Assembly: GCA_965206975.1 (NCBI GenBank)
Contig: OZ242253.1
Coordinates: 496,001 to 560,000 of the forward strand
Reading direction: 5' to 3'
Source of the DNA: JAAXGI01 sp965206975
GTDB taxonomy: Bacteria; Gemmatimonadota; Gemmatimonadetes; Longimicrobiales; Gaopeijiaceae
Length of the DNA: 64,000 bases
Shown here: one piece after another, positions 44,765 to 54,600 of the stretch
How positions within the stretch are numbered: position 1 is the first letter of the stretch
Layout: each line of letters opens with the position of its first letter
Notes under the pieces: model-generated
Database searches by the model: none
Told to the model about the DNA's origin: nothing
Seen by the model: only the letters and a program-made list of their open reading frames with translations
Made by a program: the position numbers and the translations under genes

Positions 44765-45378
44765 CAGCACGCTCCCGGGCGCGCGCCGAAGCGGTAGGGC
44801 CGGCCCGCCTCCTCGAGGAGATCGAGGAGGAGGGGCACGGGAAGCCCGACGACCCCGCCGTAGTCCCCCTCGATCCGCCGGACGAGAGCGGCGCCCACTC
44901 CCTGGATCCCGTAGGCACCCGCCTTGTCGCTCGGCTCCCCCGTCTGCACGTACGCGAGGGCCGTCTCCCGGCCGAAAGCGCGAAACGTCACGGCCGTCTC
45001 TTCGGCACCGGTGAGCACCACCGCTTCGCCGGACCCCGGGTCGGCGGAGACACCGGGCGGGGCGAGGGAGAGCGCCGAGATCACGTGGTGGGTGCGACCC
45101 TGCAGGCGAAGAAGCATCTCGAGAGCGTGCTCGGCGTCCCGCGGCTTCCCGAGGATCTCTCCGTCGAGGCTCACGAGCGTGTCCCCCCCGAGCACCCAAC
45201 GCGCGGGGTGGCGGGCCGCCACCTCTCCGACCTTCTCCCTCGAAAGCCTGAGCGCGTGCTCCATCGGCGCCTCCCCGGGCTTGGCGACCTCGGGGACGGA
45301 GGGGGGATCCACCTCGAAGGGGATCCCGAGGACCTCGAGAATCGACGCCCGGCGGGGAGAGGCCGAGGCGAGGATCAT
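44764..45378 (-). CDS. maf: Maf family nucleoside-triphosphate pyrophosphatase
   Basis: House-cleaning NTP pyrophosphatase that hydrolyses dTTP/UTP or modified pyrimidine nucleotides. ILASASPRRASILEVLGIPF at the start, catalytic base region WVLGGDTLVSLDGEILGKP, then SDKAGAYGIQGVGAALV. 204 residues, usual size. Overlaps dtd by ATGA. Confidence 0.92.
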   Translation of the reverse strand: MILASASPRRASILEVLGIPFEVDPPSVPEVAKPGEAPMEHALRLSREKVGEVAARHPARWVLGGDTLVSLDGEILGKPRDAEHALEMLLRLQGRTHHVISALSLAPPGVSADPGSGEAVVLTGAEETAVTFRAFGRETALAYVQTGEPSDKAGAYGIQGVGAALVRRIEGDYGGVVGLPVPLLLDLLEEAGRPYRFGARPGAC

Positions 45379-45893
45379 CCCGCGCCGAGGCCCCCGGGCT
45401 CACTCGGAGGAAGATCCCGCACGGCTTCCCCGGGGGGGAGGGCCCCTTCGGGCCCCCTGTCGATGATGAGCGTCACCGGCCCCGCATTGACGAGTGAGAC
45501 ATCCATCATTGCACCGAACTCGCCCTCCGCCACACGCCCCACCGAGCGCTCCCGGAGCGCCGCCACGAAGGTGTCGTACAGCCTTCTCGCCGTCTCGGGG
45601 TGCGCCGCGCGCACGAAGGAGGGACGCCGGCCCTTTCGTGTATCCCCGTACAGGGTGAACTGGCTGACGACGAGGATCTCCCCCCCGGCCTCCTCGATCG
45701 AGCGGTTCATCTTCCCCGCACCGTCGGAGAAGATGCGAAGCCCGAGGATCTTCCTCGCCATCCAGTCGAGCTCCGGCCGCCCGTCCCCGGCCGTAAAGGC
45801 GGTGAGGAGGAGGAGGCCGCCGCCGATCGAAGCCACCCTCCGCCCTGCCACGCTCACCGAAGCCTCGGAGACGCGCTGGAGGACGACCCTCAT
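45375..45893 (-). CDS. dtd: D-aminoacyl-tRNA deacylase
   Basis: Removes D-amino acids (and glycine mischarged on tRNA-Ala) from tRNAs. MRVVLQRVSEASVSVAGRRV, catalytic SQFTLYGDTRKGRRPSF (about 77-93) and the proofreading motif VNAGPVTLIID (about 133-143). At 172 residues it is about 25 longer than usual because of a Pro/Gly-rich tail. Its ATG overlaps the glmS stop (ATGA). Confidence 0.94.
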   Translation of the reverse strand: MRVVLQRVSEASVSVAGRRVASIGGGLLLLTAFTAGDGRPELDWMARKILGLRIFSDGAGKMNRSIEEAGGEILVVSQFTLYGDTRKGRRPSFVRAAHPETARRLYDTFVAALRERSVGRVAEGEFGAMMDVSLVNAGPVTLIIDRGPEGALPPGEAVRDLPPSEPGGLGAG

Positions 45894-47725
45894 TCGACCG
45901 TCACGGACTTGGCCAGGTTCCTCGGCTGATCCACATCGCAGCCCCGGAGGACGGAGATGTGGTAGGCGAGAAGCTGCAGGGGAACGACGGTCAGGATCGG
46001 GAGGAGCATGGGGTGGGTCGTCGGGACCGCTATGAAGTGGTCGACCTTGTCCAGGAGCTCGGCCGCGCCGTTGTTCACGACGGCCACGATCCGGCCCGAC
46101 CTCGCCTTCACCTCCTCGACGTTGGATACCATCTTGTGATACACGGCATCGCGGGGGGCGAGGAAGACGACGGGCATCTGCGCATCGATGAGCGCGATCG
46201 GGCCGTGCTTCATCTCGGCCGCGGGATACCCCTCCGCGTGAATGTAGCTCACCTCCTTCAGCTTCAGCGCGCCCTCAAGGGCCACCGGGAAATGGACACC
46301 CCGGCCGAGATACAGGAAGTTCGGCGCATCCTTGTACTCCTCGGCGAGGGCGCGGATCGCATCATTCTGCCGGAGGATCTCCGACACCTGCGCCGGGAGC
46401 GCCTGTAGGGACCGGACGAGCTCCCGCCCCGCGACGAGCGGGAGACTCCGGCAGCGGGCGAGGTGCAGTGTGAACATGGCGAGCGCCGCGACCTGGCTCG
46501 TGAACGCCTTCGTCGACGCCACTCCGATCTCGGGACCCGCGTGCAGGTACATCCCGAAGTCGGTCTCCCTCGCGATCGACGAGCCCACGACATTCACGAT
46601 TCCCATGAGCGGCGCCCCCCGGCGCTTCGCCTCGCGAATTGCGGCAAGCGTATCCGCCGTCTCACCCGACTGGCTGATGGCGACCACCAGCGTCTTTGCG
46701 TCGACGACGGGGTTCTTGTAGCGGAACTCAGAGGCATACTCGACCTTCGTCGGGATCCGGGCGAGCTCCTCGAGCATGTATTCCCCGATCATGGCCGCAT
46801 GCCACGAGGTGCCGCACGCCGTGAGGATCACCTTCTCCACCCCTTGGAGCACTGCCTCGGAAGTCGCGATCCCGCCGAGCCTCGCATCCCCGGACTCCTC
46901 GAGGAGCCTCCCGCGCATCACATCCTCGAGTGTGTTCGGCTGCTCGAAGATCTCCTTGAGCATGAAGTGCTCGTAGCCGCCCTTCTCCGCTGCCCGCACA
47001 TCCCACGTGACCGTGTGGACGGGGCGCTGCACCGAGCCGAGGTGCAGGTGGCGCGCCCGGTACCCGCCGGGCTGCACGACGACGTAGTCTCCGTCATCCA
47101 GGTAGACCACATTCCGCGTATGCCCGATCACGGCCGAGGCATCCGAGGCCACCATCATCTCCCCCTCCCCGACCCCGATGATGAGGGGTGAACCGTGTCG
47201 TGCCACCACGATTTTGTCCGGGTCGCGCGAGCTCACGACCGCGATCCCGTACGCTCCGATGATCTGCTCGAGGGCCCCCGCGACCGCGCCCTCGAGCTCC
47301 CCCTCCTCGGACCAGAGGCGATCGATGAGGTGCGCAATCACCTCCGTATCCGTCTCGCTCCGGAAGACGACGCCCTCGGCCTCGAGACCCTGCCTCAGCC
47401 GGTTGGCGTTCTCGATGATTCCGTTGTGGACAACCGCGATCCCGCCGTCCGCCGACGTATGCGGATGCGCGTTCGCCGTGGTGGGTGCCCCGTGGGTCGC
47501 CCACCGCGTATGCCCGATGCCGCACCTCCCGCGAAGGGGGCGCTCCTCGAGCTTCGCCTCGAGCGCCTTCAGCTTCCCCGGGGCCTTGACGGTCGATAGC
47601 CGCCGCCCTTCGTCGAGGATGCTCACCCCCGCCGAGTCGTAGCCTCGGTACTCGAGCCGCCGGAGGCCCTCTATGAGGACCGGCGCGGCCTGATCAGATC
47701 CTACGTACCCGACGATCCCGCACAT
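45890..47725 (-). CDS. glmS: Glutamine-fructose-6-phosphate aminotransferase (isomerizing)
   Basis: Makes glucosamine 6-phosphate, first step towards UDP-GlcNAc. Cys-1 nucleophile right after the start (MCGIVGYVGSDQAAPVLIEG), glutaminase motifs GRCGIGHTRWATHGAPTTAN and HNGIIENANRLRQ, two SIS domains (ISQSGETADTLAAIREAKR; YLGRGVHFPVALEGALKLKE) and the family C-terminus PRNLAKSVTVE. 611 residues. First gene of the block leading into dtd-maf-glpK; glmM lies immediately upstream (48 bp). Confidence 0.97.
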   Translation of the reverse strand: MCGIVGYVGSDQAAPVLIEGLRRLEYRGYDSAGVSILDEGRRLSTVKAPGKLKALEAKLEERPLRGRCGIGHTRWATHGAPTTANAHPHTSADGGIAVVHNGIIENANRLRQGLEAEGVVFRSETDTEVIAHLIDRLWSEEGELEGAVAGALEQIIGAYGIAVVSSRDPDKIVVARHGSPLIIGVGEGEMMVASDASAVIGHTRNVVYLDDGDYVVVQPGGYRARHLHLGSVQRPVHTVTWDVRAAEKGGYEHFMLKEIFEQPNTLEDVMRGRLLEESGDARLGGIATSEAVLQGVEKVILTACGTSWHAAMIGEYMLEELARIPTKVEYASEFRYKNPVVDAKTLVVAISQSGETADTLAAIREAKRRGAPLMGIVNVVGSSIARETDFGMYLHAGPEIGVASTKAFTSQVAALAMFTLHLARCRSLPLVAGRELVRSLQALPAQVSEILRQNDAIRALAEEYKDAPNFLYLGRGVHFPVALEGALKLKEVSYIHAEGYPAAEMKHGPIALIDAQMPVVFLAPRDAVYHKMVSNVEEVKARSGRIVAVVNNGAAELLDKVDHFIAVPTTHPMLLPILTVVPLQLLAYHISVLRGCDVDQPRNLAKSVTVE

Positions 47726-47773
47726 ACGCGGTCTCCTCCTCCCCGCCTCCAGAGGAACGGCTGCTGACGCCGC

Positions 47774-49165
47774 TCAACCCGTCCCGACTGCTGCCAGGAG
47801 TTCGCCGGCCCGCGCTACGAGCTCCCGTGCACGTGCCCCGCTCCTGGCCTCTCCGATCACCCGAACGACGGGCTCGGTCCCCGACGGCCGGACGTGGATC
47901 CACTCGCCCCGGGAAGACCAGTCCAGGCGAAGACCGTCCTCAGTGTCCTCCTCCCCCCCGGGGAGGGCGGCGGAGAGGGCGCGGTAGCCCGCCCCGATCC
48001 GCTCCAGCGGGAACGCCTGCTTCTCCTTGACGATCGCATAGCTCGGCCAGCGCTCGGCCAACGCCCGGAGCCCCGCGCCCTCCTCGGCGAGGTGCTCCAG
48101 GAGGAGCGCCGAGGCGAGCGCCGCATCTCTCGTCAGGTGCAGCTCCGGAAGGATCACCCCCCCGTTCCCCTCGCCCCCTACGACGGCGCCGACGTGCTCC
48201 ATCCGCCGCGAGACGTTCACCTCTCCGACCGGTGCCCGGATCACGCTCCCCCCGAGCGCCTCGGCCACGTCCTCTACGACCCTCGAGGTCGAGAGATTCG
48301 CGACCACCGGGCCCTTTCTTCGACCCAGGACGAGAGCGGTGCAGAGGGCGAGCGTCAGATCCTCGCCGAGCGCTTCCCCGTCCTCGGCCACGAGCGAGAG
48401 CCGGTCGACGTCGGGATCGACGGCGAGGCCGAGCTCGCTTCCCGATTCCCGAACGAGCCTCCCGAGTCCACCCAGGTTCGCCGCCGCCGGCTCCGGGTCC
48501 CGGGGAAAGCGTCCGTCCGCCGCCGTGTCCATCCCACTCACGACGCAGCCGAGCGCGGTGAGGAGCTCGGGCATGATGAGCCCCCCTGCCCCCCGGACAC
48601 AGTCAAGCGCCACCCGGAATCGCCGGGCACGGAGGCGCTCCACGTCCAGGTAGGGGAGCTCGAGGATCCGCCGGACGTGGCGCTCGATCGCCGCGCCGTC
48701 CTCCTTGACCGAGCCGAGTTCGTCCCACCCGGCCCTGGGCGTCGTCGTCCGGCCGAGGAAGCGCCGGAATCGGGTCATCTCCCCCGCGTCGAGGAAGCAC
48801 CCCCCGGTGCCGCCGAGCTTGAGGGCGTTCCACTCGGCCGGGTTGTGGCTCGCCGTGACGGCAAGGGCCCCGGCCGCCCCGGCATCTCGGGCCGCGAGGA
48901 GAATCGTCGGGGTTGGAGCAAGCCCCACCTCGACCACATCCGTCCCCACGCTCACGAGCCCGGCTCGCGCCGCATCCGAGAGCATCCGCCCCGAGGTACG
49001 CGAATCCCGGCCGAGATAGACGGGCCCGTCGCTTCCCTCACGGCGAAGAAAGGCCCCGAAGGCTGCCGAGATCGAGGCGACCAGCTCAGGCGTGAGGCAC
49101 GACCCCACCCTTCCTCGAAAGCCAGAAACACCCACCATCAGCTCTCTCGGAAGAGAGACGGACAT
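47774..49165 (-). CDS. glmM: Phosphoglucosamine mutase / phosphohexomutase
   Basis: Alpha-D-phosphohexomutase of 463 residues. Active-site phosphoserine loop ALAVTASHNPAEWNALKLGG (about 92-111), metal-binding LAVDPDVDRLSLVAEDG, sugar-binding GGEGNGGVILPELHLTRD and the C-terminal phosphate loop HVRPSGTEPVVRVIGEA. The GEGNGG loop is the version found in archaeal-type enzymes rather than bacterial GlmM, but adjacency to glmS supports the glucosamine role. Start ATG 49165. Confidence 0.88.
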   Translation of the reverse strand: MSVSLPRELMVGVSGFRGRVGSCLTPELVASISAAFGAFLRREGSDGPVYLGRDSRTSGRMLSDAARAGLVSVGTDVVEVGLAPTPTILLAARDAGAAGALAVTASHNPAEWNALKLGGTGGCFLDAGEMTRFRRFLGRTTTPRAGWDELGSVKEDGAAIERHVRRILELPYLDVERLRARRFRVALDCVRGAGGLIMPELLTALGCVVSGMDTAADGRFPRDPEPAAANLGGLGRLVRESGSELGLAVDPDVDRLSLVAEDGEALGEDLTLALCTALVLGRRKGPVVANLSTSRVVEDVAEALGGSVIRAPVGEVNVSRRMEHVGAVVGGEGNGGVILPELHLTRDAALASALLLEHLAEEGAGLRALAERWPSYAIVKEKQAFPLERIGAGYRALSAALPGGEEDTEDGLRLDWSSRGEWIHVRPSGTEPVVRVIGEARSGARARELVARAGELLAAVGTG

Positions 49166-49798
49166 GCGCGCCTGACCTCTGGTGGAAGAGCAGGTCCGGC
49201 CGCTTCGATTCGGCCGGGGAGGGCGAGTTGCTAGAAGCTTCACCGGAGCGCGGAGCGCTGTCAACGCGCTGTGTCCGGCGTATGGCGGGGGCCGGGTCGC
49301 CGGGTGGCTCACCCGGCGACCCGCTCACCTCCCCGGGTCCGGGGAGGCCCCCTTCCCTGGCGGGAAACCGGAAGCCCGGCGCCGCCTCGGAGCGTCGCGA
49401 ACCTCTCCGCGGACACCCTACCCGGACGGGAACGGTGAGAGAGTGACCCCAGCCGCTGTACCGGATTCACGGTGCATCCGGTCGCCAGGGCTACTACCCG
49501 GCGTCGCGGCCGGCCGGCTCTGATCCGCTGACCGTTCCCGAGGCGGCGGCTCCTCTACGGCCTTACATGCGCGTCCCCCGGACGCATCGCCCACGCTGGC
49601 GGCGAGTCGATGATTCCCGCGGCGTTCGCGTCGCCCGCGTGAGACCGGCGGATCGACTCCGGGACCTCGCGTGGGAAGGTGTGGACGCGCCCGGGGCAGC
49701 CCTGTAGAGTGGAAGTTCACAGCACCCGGACCACGGTGAGGGGGAGCAAGATCAGGCGCCACACGGAGAGCCATAGCGTCCTGACGCGGCACACGGGG
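49166..49798. other. Intergenic region between glmM and the broken permease gene
   Basis: About 630 bp, GC-rich, no gene seen on either strand. Divergent promoters for glmM (minus) and the permease (plus) are expected here but no clear boxes are visible. The permease frame stays open upstream to a possible non-ATG start at 49679, which would add 40 non-conserved residues. Confidence 0.4.
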
Positions 49799-50909
49799 AT
49801 GAGGTCCGCAATGGCCCTCGTCATCGCGAACATGATCGGGGCCGGCATCTTCACGACGACCGGATTCCAGGCCGCGGACCTAGGCCACCCCATGTTGATC
49901 TTCGTTCTCTGGGTGGTGGGTGGAATCCTGGCCCTCCTCGGCGCTCTCTGCTACGCCGAGCTGGGGGCCATGATGCCGCACGCCGGCGCCGAGTACGTCT
50001 ACCTGCGGGAGACGTACGGGCCGGCGGTCGGGTTCATGAGCGCCTTCATCTCCCTGGTGGCCGGGTTCTCGGCCGCGATCGCGGCGGCCACGAAGAGCTT
50101 CGTCATCTACCTGGGCGAGTTCCTCCCGGTGCTCGCAGAAGACCGGACGCTCGGGGGAGCGGTCGCGGTCGTCGACCTCGTGGCCGTCGGGGTCGTCTGG
50201 CTCCTCGTGGCGATCCACCTCCGGGCCGTCCGCTCCGGGACCGGCTTCAACGACTTCATGACGGTGTTCAAGGTCGCGGGGATCGTCATGATCCTCCTCG
50301 CGGCCGCATCGATCGGCAACGGGAGCCCGGCGAACCTGGTGACGGTCTTGGCCTCCTTTGAGGAGCTCTCCGGAGGCGAGCTCCTCTCCGCCGTGGCCAC
50401 ATCGCTCATCTTCGTGATGTTCTGCTACTCCGGGTGGAACGCGGCCGCCTATAGTCGCGGGCGAGTTGGAGGAACCGCAGCGCGACCTCCCGAAGGCCCT
50501 CCTGCTCGGTACGCTGGTGGTGCTTGTCCTCTACCTCGGGCTCAACGCCGTGTACTTCTACGGAGCGAGCGTGGACGACCTCGCGGGCGAGGTCGAAGTC
50601 GGACTCGTCGCCTCGAGAGCGCTCTTCGGGGGCCTGGGGGTGAGCCTCGTGACGGTGGTGCTTTGCGCCTCGATCCTCGCCTCCGCCTCCGCGATGACGC
50701 TCGCGGGCCCGCGCGTCTACTCATACGGGCTCGACAAGGACTTCACGCCCTTCTCCGTCCTCGCGAGGACGCGCGAGACGGGCGCACCCGGCGTCTTCCT
50801 CATCGTCCAGGGGCGGCCCGCCGAGTCGATCCTCTCGTTGTTGACTGTCCTTCTCGACGGAGTCATCTTCGCGCTCTTCGTGTCAAGGCGATCCAGTGCG
50901 GGGAGGTAA
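49799..50909 (+). pseudogene. APC-family amino acid permease, frameshifted and C-terminally altered
   Basis: The N-terminal half is a typical APC transporter: MALVIANMIGAGIFTTTGFQ, then YAELGAMMPHAGAEYVYLRE and FCYSGWNAAAY. There the frame is lost; IVAGELEEPQRDLPKALLLG continues in another frame from about 50455, up to GPRVYSYGLDKDFTP and GAPGVFLIVQG. The last ~30 residues (ESILSLLTVLLDGVIFALFV) look like a fused internal deletion, as the usual final helices are missing. The substrate cannot be told. The next gene begins 4 bp after its stop. Confidence 0.82.
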
Positions 50910-50913
50910 GGTG

Positions 50914-51560
50914 ATGCGGGGCTCCAATGGATGCCGGCTGGCCGTGCTCGTCGTCACGCTGATCGGCCTCGCGTCGGCGCACCCCGTCGCCGGTCAGCTC
51001 GGCGCGCGCCCGGCCGACGAGTGGGCCATGACCCTCGAGAGCGGTCAGCGGGTCGTCGATATGATCGGGCTCGAGGCGGGAGAGGTCGTGGCGGACATCG
51101 AGGCCGGCACGGGCGTCTTCTCGGCCCCCATCGCCGAGAGGGTGGGGCCCGGGGGACTCGTGATCACCGTCGAGGTGGATCCGGGATTCCTCCCCATCAT
51201 CCTGGACCATGCCCGTCGGGCCGACGTCTCCAACGTGCGTGCGGTGCTCGGCGAGTTCGAGGATCCGAAGCTCCCGCGTAACGACATCGACGTAGCCTCT
51301 TCTTCCACGACGTCCTGCATCACGTGCAGGAGCGGGCGATCTACCTGCAGGCGCTGGCGCCGTACATGGGGCCGGGGAGCCGCGTTTTCGTCGTCGACTA
51401 CGATCGGAACGTAGACGGCGTCCCCCACTCCGATCAACCCGAGATGCTCATCTCTCCCGCGGAGGTTGCCGGCTGGATGGCAGAGGCCGGGTTCGACGTC
51501 ACGGAGGAGTGGGACCTCTTCGACGACAGGTTCGTGGTCGAATACACGAAGCGCGACTGA
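50914..51560 (+). pseudogene. Exported class I SAM-dependent methyltransferase, frameshifted
   Basis: ATG 50914 has GGGAGG 7 nt upstream. The product starts with a Sec signal (CRLAVLVVTLIGLASAHPVA), then motif I VVADIEAGTGVFSAPIAERV and VITVEVDPGFLPIILDHARR. After PRNDIDVA near 51297 the frame shifts: FFHDVLHHVQERAIYLQALA, then VFVVDYDRNVD and VTEEWDLFDDRFVVEYTKRD read from the second frame to TGA 51560. One indel separates a broken from a normal ~215-residue protein. Exported methyltransferases of this type are of unknown substrate. Confidence 0.82.
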
Positions 51561-51799
51561 GCCCCGGCTCCCGTCCGGGGCGGGAGGGGGAGATACCCGG
51601 AGCGAATCAGAGGACTCCGCCCGGCCGCACCTCGCTCGGGGCAGGCTCGGGACCCGTCGGCCTCCGCGGCCGCCACTGCCGAAGCGGGACCCGTAGGCGC
51701 CCTCCGCCTCTCCCTGTACCTTATCTCCTCACAGATCCCCCGACCGGACACGGATCCGGCGCCGGACCGATCCGGCCTCGCCAGGAATGAGGTAGCAGG

Positions 51800-53386
51800 A
51801 TGCGTCGTATCGAAATGTACGACACGACCCTTCGCGACGGGACGCAGGGCGAAGGCATCAACTTCTCCCTTCACGACAAGCTGCAGATCGCCGAAAAGCT
51901 CGACGAGCTGGGTTTTGATTACATCGAGGGGGGCTATCCGCTCTCGAACCCCAAGGATACGGAGTTCTTCCAGCGGGCGGCCGACCGCGACTGGAAGCAC
52001 GCAAAGGTCACCGCCTTCGGGATGACGCGGCGGAAGGGGACGGCCGCCGAGGACGACACCGGCATGCTCGCGCTCAGGGACTCGGGAGCGTCCGTCGTGA
52101 CGATCGTGGGGAAGAGCTCGAACCTTCACGTGGGCGAGATCCTCTGCGTGGACGAGGCGGAGAACCTCGCCATGATCGGAGACTCGGTCGGCTACCTGAA
52201 GGCGGAGGGACGGCGGGTGATCTACGACGCGGAGCACTACTTCGACGGCCTTCGGGAGGATCCGGAATTCGCGCTCCGCACGATCCAGGCGGCCGGGTCG
52301 GCCGGAGCCGAAACGATCGTCCTCTGCGACACGAATGGCGGGAGCCTCCCCGAATGGATCGGCGAGGGGATCCGGGCGGCGCGCGAAACCACGGACGTCC
52401 CCCTCGGAATCCACTGTCACAACGACTGCGACGTGGCGGTCGCGAACTCGCTGACCGCCGTCGCGGCGGGCGCGAGCCAGGTACAGGGGACGGTGAACGG
52501 GATCGGCGAGCGATGCGGGAACGCGAACCTCGTCAGCATCGGAGCGAATCTGGCGCTCAAGGTGGCTGGCTTCGAGGTCCTCTGCCCCGGGGGGATCGAG
52601 CGGCTCGCCGAACTTTCGAGGTACGTCTACGAACTCGGGAACGTGAACTTCAGGCCGACGCAGCCCTTCGTCGGTTCCAGTGCATTCGCGCACAAGGGCG
52701 GGATGCACGTCCACGCCGTGAACCGGGTGACCGAGAGCTACGAGCACATCGCGCCGGAGAGCGTGGGGAATAAGCGTCGGATCCTCGTGAGCGAGCTCTC
52801 GGGCCGCTCGAACATCCTCGCGAAGACCCCGCAGCACCAGCTTGAGAACGACCCCGAACTCCTCACGCGCATCCTCGAACGCGTTCAGGACCTGGAGAAT
52901 GAGGGCTATCAGTTCGACGCTGCGGATGCCTCCTTCGATCTCCTCGTACGAAAGGTGGCCGGCACGTACAAGCCGGCCTTCCGGAGGATCCACTCGCGCG
53001 TGAGCGTCGTCACGAGCGGGACGGGGGAGACCTCCACCGAGGCCACGCTGAAGCTCGAGGTCGGGGGAAGGACCGAGCACGTCGTCGCCGAAGGGGACGG
53101 ACCCGTCAATGCACTCGACACCGCGCTACGGCGGGCGCTCCATCCCACCTATCCCGTCCTCTCCCGGGTGCACTTGGTCGACTACCGGGTCCGGGTGATC
53201 AACTCGACGGAGGGCACCGCGGCGCGGGTCCGGGTCGTGATCGACAGCGCGGACGAGGACGACTTCTGGAGCACCGTGGGCGTCAGCGAGAACATCATCG
53301 AGGCGAGCTGGCTGGCACTCGTGGACAGCGTCGAGTACAGACTCTTCAGGGACGGGCGGACGCCGGCTCCTCCCCCGAGCCCCTGA
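51800..53386 (+). CDS. cimA: (R)-citramalate synthase
   Basis: Condenses pyruvate and acetyl-CoA to citramalate, the threonine-independent entry to isoleucine. HMGL-like barrel with MYDTTLRDGTQGEGINFSLH, IHCHNDCDVAVANSLTAVAA (metal-binding HxH) and GERCGNANLVSIGANLALK, then the C-terminal LeuA-type regulatory domain (about 390-520). The long linker and DTEFF motif distinguish it from 2-isopropylmalate synthase. 528 residues. Preceded by about 240 bp that hold its promoter; the RBS is weak. Confidence 0.93.
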   Translation: MRRIEMYDTTLRDGTQGEGINFSLHDKLQIAEKLDELGFDYIEGGYPLSNPKDTEFFQRAADRDWKHAKVTAFGMTRRKGTAAEDDTGMLALRDSGASVVTIVGKSSNLHVGEILCVDEAENLAMIGDSVGYLKAEGRRVIYDAEHYFDGLREDPEFALRTIQAAGSAGAETIVLCDTNGGSLPEWIGEGIRAARETTDVPLGIHCHNDCDVAVANSLTAVAAGASQVQGTVNGIGERCGNANLVSIGANLALKVAGFEVLCPGGIERLAELSRYVYELGNVNFRPTQPFVGSSAFAHKGGMHVHAVNRVTESYEHIAPESVGNKRRILVSELSGRSNILAKTPQHQLENDPELLTRILERVQDLENEGYQFDAADASFDLLVRKVAGTYKPAFRRIHSRVSVVTSGTGETSTEATLKLEVGGRTEHVVAEGDGPVNALDTALRRALHPTYPVLSRVHLVDYRVRVINSTEGTAARVRVVIDSADEDDFWSTVGVSENIIEASWLALVDSVEYRLFRDGRTPAPPPSP

Positions 53387-53419
53387 GGCCGAGCTCCCCC
53401 CTGCCCCGCCCGGCGCGGC

Positions 53420-54568
53420 TCAGAGGAGCCCGTCGATCGCACGGACGCGGTGACTCTCGCTGTCCGTCACGTACACGGCCCCGGCGTGCACGCAGACGCC
53501 GTGGGGCCTTGCCGTCCTGCACTGCAGGGGATCCCCGTCCGGCCCGTCCCCCCGCTCCCCCGTCCCGAGCACGGTCTCGATTCTTTCCGTCCGAAGGCGC
53601 ATCCGGCGGATCACGTGGTTCTCCGTATCCACGATGTAGAGGCTCTCGTCCCCGTCGGAATAGGCGATCCCCTTCGGTCCGTTGAAGGTGGCCTCGAGCG
53701 CGGGGCCCCCGTCCCCCCCGTAGCCCGTCTCTCCGGTGCCCGCGATCCGCTCGAGCCGCCCCCCCTGCAAGTCCATCCGGAAGACGGCATTCCCCTCCCG
53801 GAGAACGAGGTAGGCGTTCCCCTCCGGGTCGGTGTCGAGGGAACGGGGACCGCGGAGCGGCGTGCCCTCGAGCGGTGCTTCATCCGGCGTCGCCTCCGGC
53901 TCGCCCGTCCCGGAGATCGTCGAGATGATCCCGCTCGCGAGATCGACGCGGCGCACCCGGTGGTTCCCGATGTCGCAGACGAGGAGGCCCCCGGACGAAT
54001 CGAGGGCGATGCTGTGCGGCCGGTCGAGCTCGGCGGCGGTCGCGGGGCCGCCGTCGCCGGAAAAGCCGGGCTCACCCGTCCCGGCCACCGTGGAGACGAC
54101 CCCCGTCCCCGCGTCGATCCGGCGGACGACGTGCGCGTCCCGCTCCACCACGAAGAGGTTCCCCTCCCCGTCGAAGCGGATCTCGTGGGGCGCGGAGAAG
54201 GAGGCCTCGAGCGCGGGCCCCCCGTCCCCGGCGTACGCCTTGACGCCGCTCCCGGCGATCGTCGTGAGGCGGGAGGTGTCGATCGCGAGCCGGCGCGTCC
54301 GGCCCGTATCGACCTCGCAGAAGTAGAGGGCGCCGTCCGGCCCCGGCACGACGCCGTAGGGGTTGTTGACCGGGGTCCCGGTCGCCGGGAGCCCCGCCGC
54401 GCCCTCCGACTCGTACCCGGCGACGCCGGTTCCGGCAACCGTGCGAACCTGGCCCTGCACGCGGGCGGGGGGAGCCGGCCACCCGAGGGAGGCGGCGTCC
54501 ACCCTCCCCGCGAGGACCGATCCGAGGAGAGAAGTCTGCAGGAAGTCACGCCGGGTGTAGCGCTCCAT
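53420..54568 (-). CDS. Tat-exported NHL-repeat beta-propeller protein
   Basis: 382 residues. Twin-arginine signal MERYTRRDFLQTSLLG, then five to six NHL repeats with the recurring units TVAGTGEPGFSGDGGPA, NPYGVVPGPDGALYFCEVD, RPHSIALDSSGGLLVCDIG and NHRVRRVD. Such propellers bind ligands or proteins, or cleave; no catalytic residues can be assigned. The start at ATG 54568 has GGAGG 5 nt upstream. Last of a three-gene set of Tat substrates. Confidence 0.85.
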   Translation of the reverse strand: MERYTRRDFLQTSLLGSVLAGRVDAASLGWPAPPARVQGQVRTVAGTGVAGYESEGAAGLPATGTPVNNPYGVVPGPDGALYFCEVDTGRTRRLAIDTSRLTTIAGSGVKAYAGDGGPALEASFSAPHEIRFDGEGNLFVVERDAHVVRRIDAGTGVVSTVAGTGEPGFSGDGGPATAAELDRPHSIALDSSGGLLVCDIGNHRVRRVDLASGIISTISGTGEPEATPDEAPLEGTPLRGPRSLDTDPEGNAYLVLREGNAVFRMDLQGGRLERIAGTGETGYGGDGGPALEATFNGPKGIAYSDGDESLYIVDTENHVIRRMRLRTERIETVLGTGERGDGPDGDPLQCRTARPHGVCVHAGAVYVTDSESHRVRAIDGLL

Positions 54569-54600
54569 CGTTCCTCCTTCGTGTCGGGCCGCGGGCCCGG

